DNA of 18,505 bases from positions 1 through 18,505 of the forward strand of contig CAZMHF010000034.1 of assembly GCA_964566025.1 (NCBI GenBank), given 5' to 3'. This DNA comes from RGIG8306 sp964566025 (GTDB taxonomy: Bacteria; Bacillota; Clostridia; Lachnospirales; Lachnospiraceae). The notes under the pieces were generated by a model. That model made no database searches. It was not told the DNA's origin and saw nothing but the letters and a program-made list of their open reading frames with translations. Made by a program: the position numbers and the translations under genes. Shown here piece after piece: positions 15,858 through 18,505 of the stretch; position 1 is the first letter of the stretch, and each line of letters opens with the position of its first letter.

Positions 15858-17489
15858 TTACGATATTTTCGTATAGGTCATTTTTTGAATTTTAATGGCA
15901 TCGCCTGCACCAACGTTATATACGCCTAAGCATGTACCAACAAAGCCACCCGCAATGTCGGTCGATAAAATCGAAGCATCATAGGTCTTTCCAATTGTAT
16001 GTTGCTCATTTTTATAATGAACAAAGAAAGAAAGGTTTTGCTTTTCTTGACGAAGTGACAAGGTAATGCTTGATTCCATTTCATAATGTTCATCAAGCAA
16101 AAAAGAAGCAAGAACTGTTTCTTCTTTGTAGTGGCAAGCGATGATATCAACAATCAGTGAAGTAGCTTGCAAGCGTAGGCTTAATCGATAATAGTATTCA
16201 TTGCTTTGATAAGCCGTAATACCTGTGTGTAGAATATTCGATACGGCAGGTAGAAAAAGTGTTGTATCAAATTGATAGGAAGGGCTTACTTGGCGTAGGA
16301 AAATAGCACTAGGGCTTTCTTGTTTTGATAGCTCTACACAAGAAGAATAAATGCTCAAAAATCCTGGATGAGCTAAAAGGCTATAATTTGTTGCAACGGG
16401 ATTTCTTAAATAAATAAATTCATATGGAAGAGCTGGCATAAATGATTCATGATGAATTGGATGCGGAGCTTCAAAGGTATATGTACGTGAGTCCTCGCTT
16501 TTTGAAGAGGCAAAGGCTAGTTCATTTGTCGGCGTAGAAAGCTCTACTGGAATAAGTACCTCATCGGTTAACATGCCACAGCTTGGATTAATGGTAGGCC
16601 ATTCGCCTTCCCAATATACCTTTGCTAAAAAGGTTTCACGACCTAAGTTGCAATAGCGCTGTGAATTTTCAACATTGCCATATGGTCTAGAGGCCAATAA
16701 AACAATGTACCAATCGCCATTTGGCGCTTGAACAAGGTCACCATGACCTGTATTGGTTACTTTCGCATGATACCCTAAATGACGATGTGTAAAAATGGGG
16801 TTACGCTTACAACCTTCAAATGGTTTAAAAAGTGAATCGCTCTTTGCCATGGTAATCGCGTGGTTGCTGCCTGTTCCGCCTTCCGCAATCATCAAATAGT
16901 AAGTGCTATTAATCTTGTAAATATGGGGACCCTCAGGCCACTCGGCATTTTTTAAGGCACCATGCCAAAGGGCATAAGATTCTCCGATAAGCTTCATTTC
17001 TTTTAAATCAATCTCTTGAAGATAAATTTCATTATCACCGTAAAAGGCAGGGCCTTCCCGACGATCCTGCGTGCCACAATAATAGGCTTTTCCGTCATCA
17101 TCAAAGAAAAGAGAAGGATCAATACCAGCTGCTCCTTCAATCCAATAAGGGTTTGACCAAGGGCCAGCAGGGTTAGTTGCTGTTACGATGAAGTTTCCTC
17201 CACCAGATACATTGGTTGTAATCATATAAAATGTACCATCATGATAGCGAAGTGTTGGCGCGAAAATACCTGCTGAATGACCAGCACCATCAAGTGGCAG
17301 TTGTTCTGGTCGATCAAGAATATTTCCGATTTGCTCCCAATGGATTAAATCGGTGCTGTGGAAAATTGGAACACCAGGGAAATAGGAAAATGTCGAGTTA
17401 ACTAAATAATAGTCATCATCAACACGACAAATGGATGGATCAGGATAAAATCCAGCTAAAAGTGGATTTGAAACGGCTTCGTAATTCAT
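15858..17489 (-). CDS. Cytoplasmic GH43 beta-xylosidase (SXA / XynB3-like)
   Basis: 543 residues, matching the roughly 535-545 of the two-domain GH43 beta-xylosidases exemplified by Selenomonas SXA. The five-bladed propeller domain occupies about 1-320 with the expected catalytic trio: general base Asp17 in GFYPDPSI, pKa-tuning Asp124 in GIDPSLFFDDDG and general acid Glu186 in EWPEGPHIY. The C-terminal part (about 325-543; LRNPVATNYSLLAHPGFLSIY, RLSLRLQ, GGFVGTCLGVYNVG) is the beta-sandwich that caps the active site in this subgroup. No signal peptide, so it should act on imported xylo-oligosaccharides in the cytoplasm, releasing xylose; arabinosidase side activity is common in the family. 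The start has TGAGGTGA (complement of about 17494-17501) 6 bases upstream and follows the AraC-type gene by 15 bases, so the two form an operon. Confidence 0.94.
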   Translation of the reverse strand: MNYEAVSNPLLAGFYPDPSICRVDDDYYLVNSTFSYFPGVPIFHSTDLIHWEQIGNILDRPEQLPLDGAGHSAGIFAPTLRYHDGTFYMITTNVSGGGNFIVTATNPAGPWSNPYWIEGAAGIDPSLFFDDDGKAYYCGTQDRREGPAFYGDNEIYLQEIDLKEMKLIGESYALWHGALKNAEWPEGPHIYKINSTYYLMIAEGGTGSNHAITMAKSDSLFKPFEGCKRNPIFTHRHLGYHAKVTNTGHGDLVQAPNGDWYIVLLASRPYGNVENSQRYCNLGRETFLAKVYWEGEWPTINPSCGMLTDEVLIPVELSTPTNELAFASSKSEDSRTYTFEAPHPIHHESFMPALPYEFIYLRNPVATNYSLLAHPGFLSIYSSCVELSKQESPSAIFLRQVSPSYQFDTTLFLPAVSNILHTGITAYQSNEYYYRLSLRLQATSLIVDIIACHYKEETVLASFLLDEHYEMESSITLSLRQEKQNLSFFVHYKNEQHTIGKTYDASILSTDIAGGFVGTCLGVYNVGAGDAIKIQKMTYTKIS

Positions 17490-17504
17490 AAGTCACCTCA
17501 TAGA

Positions 17505-18374
17505 TTATTGATTTTTTTGTCGATACATATATTTGAATTCTGTAGGAGTACACTCCTTCAATGTCTTAAATACGCGATTAAATGTTGAGATGCTTGCAAA
17601 ACCAGATTGTATCGCAACATCTGTAATCGTAAGTGATGGATTTAGAAGAAGCTGTTCGGCCTCCTTTACACGTCGATGATTTAAGTAATCGTAGAAGGAT
17701 TGATTGGTATATTGCTTAAAAAGGCGTGAAAAATGAAATTTGCTAAATCCAACAACCTTTGCAATTGATTCAAGAGAAATATCTTGCGTAAAATTTTGAT
17801 CGATATATTCGAATACGACATTGAATTTCTCGATGTACTCCATCTGTTTGTTATGTCTAGCATCAGGAAATAAGATTCCGCCATCCATGTATTGGCGCCC
17901 AATCAAAACAAACATCGAAATGATGTTGGCATATATAGCAGCATCCTTAAGAGGATGTGGGCTTAAGTATTCTTCCTTAATGGCAATCATCAAATCTACA
18001 AGCTTTTGGTGAAATTCTTTATTTGGCTCGTCCGAAATAATGCGGGTACGATAAATAAGCGGTAGATTCGCACTAAATCCCCACAAGTTTGAAATTAGCG
18101 TATTGTTAAATTGTAAAATCCAGCGCTCACCGTTTTCGGGAGCAACTAATTTGTGCAATTCACCAGGCGCAATAATAAATAAATCGTATGGCTTGATTTG
18201 ATAATCAACACTATTGATAATCGCTTGATAATTTCCTTCTACAGGCATAATGATCTCAAAAGCAGTATGCCAGTGATTAGGATAATGTTCGTATTCCTTA
18301 TTTAAATAAAGTTGAATGGAGTAGACATCTTCAAAACTAACGGTTTCGAAAATACCATCTAAATGTTTTATCAT
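17505..18374 (-). CDS. AraC-family transcriptional regulator
   Basis: 289 residues from the ATG at 18372-18374. This start has GAGGA 7 bases upstream and lies about 28 bases after the predicted transcription start. The alternative ATG at 18401 has no ribosome binding site and coincides with the transcription start. The N-terminal half is a cupin-like sensor (HYPNHWHTAFEIIMPVEG, LFIIAPGELHKL). The C-terminal ~100 residues are the double helix-turn-helix of the family (ISLESIAKVVGFSKFHFSRL, then ITDVAIQSGFASISTFNRVF ending in TPTEFKYMY). It probably binds a xylan-derived sugar and activates the GH43 gene it is cotranscribed with, and perhaps the main operon. Effector and targets are inference from context. 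Confidence 0.93.
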   Translation of the reverse strand: MIKHLDGIFETVSFEDVYSIQLYLNKEYEHYPNHWHTAFEIIMPVEGNYQAIINSVDYQIKPYDLFIIAPGELHKLVAPENGERWILQFNNTLISNLWGFSANLPLIYRTRIISDEPNKEFHQKLVDLMIAIKEEYLSPHPLKDAAIYANIISMFVLIGRQYMDGGILFPDARHNKQMEYIEKFNVVFEYIDQNFTQDISLESIAKVVGFSKFHFSRLFKQYTNQSFYDYLNHRRVKEAEQLLLNPSLTITDVAIQSGFASISTFNRVFKTLKECTPTEFKYMYRQKNQ

Positions 18375-18408
18375 CAGCACGTCCTCACAAAAATGTGGCA
18401 TTACTAAT

Positions 18409-18437
18409 AGTATATATTCTTTCGCGCAAAAAGTAAA
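18409..18437 (-). promoter_or_regulatory. Promoter of the AraC regulator - GH43 operon
   Basis: Read on the - strand: -35 TTTACT (complement of 18432-18437), 17-base spacer, -10 TATACT (complement of 18409-18414). The spacer contains an imperfect palindrome (complement of 18420-18430; TTTGCGCGAAA), a possible operator. Transcription should start near 18402. Confidence 0.6.
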
Positions 18438-18505
18438 TAGAAAAATCGAATTAATAGCAATATGTGGGCAAAAGAGTGAATAAATATAAGATGAAAAGCA
18501 AGAGA
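18438..18505. other. Non-coding remainder at the window end
   Basis: This AT-rich stretch lies upstream of the AraC promoter. No open frame, hairpin or clear promoter on the + strand was found in it. It may contain part of the regulatory region for a divergent gene beyond the window. Confidence 0.4.

Noticed and set aside
18375..18401. Longer start for the AraC regulator
   Set aside because: The ATG at 18401 has no Shine-Dalgarno and falls at the predicted transcription start; the next ATG has GAGGA at good spacing.
1..18505. CRISPR array, tRNA/rRNA, insertion sequence or phage genes
   Set aside because: I saw no regularly spaced repeats, no tRNA cloverleaf or rRNA segment, and no transposase, integrase or phage protein in any frame.

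Overview
The window comes from a low-GC Gram-positive anaerobe, most likely a Lachnospiraceae-type Clostridium relative. The evidence is AT-rich DNA with A/T-ending codons, strong AGGAGG ribosome binding sites, lipoproteins followed by K/E/T/P-rich linkers, a CUT1 sugar ABC transporter without its own ATPase, and an AraC-type regulator. This taxonomic call is inference, because no rRNA or other marker gene is present. Almost the whole window is a xylan / xylo-oligosaccharide utilisation locus.

Positions 1-12404 (+ strand) read as one long operon whose promoter lies upstream of the window. Its order is: the 3' end of an NHL-like/TPR membrane-anchored protein; a Yip1-family membrane protein; a large DUF5696-type lipoprotein; two CUT1 ABC permeases; a solute-binding lipoprotein; a lipid-anchored GH10 xylanase with an N-terminal carbohydrate-binding-like domain; a cytoplasmic GH10 xylanase; and a cytoplasmic GH3 beta-xylosidase. 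The operon ends in a strong intrinsic terminator. Two sizeable RNA hairpins flank the solute-binding protein gene, which suggests its dosage is tuned separately.

Positions 12437-15855 (+ strand) hold an independent unit. carB (carbamoyl-phosphate synthase large subunit) has its own good promoter and ribosome binding site, and no carA is visible beside it. It is followed by three consecutive hairpins, the last a terminator.

Positions 18437-15858 (- strand) hold a two-gene operon converging on carB: an AraC-family regulator with a clear promoter, then a GH43 beta-xylosidase.

As a working model (inference), xylan is cut at the cell surface by the lipoprotein GH10, and xylo-oligosaccharides are captured by the binding protein and imported by the permease pair using an ATPase encoded elsewhere. 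The cytoplasmic GH10, GH3 and GH43 enzymes then reduce them to xylose. The AraC-type protein is the likely sugar-responsive regulator. The least understood part is the NHL/TPR - Yip1 - DUF5696 module directly upstream of the permeases. It looks like a membrane-associated accessory to the transporter and is the best candidate here for an undescribed system.
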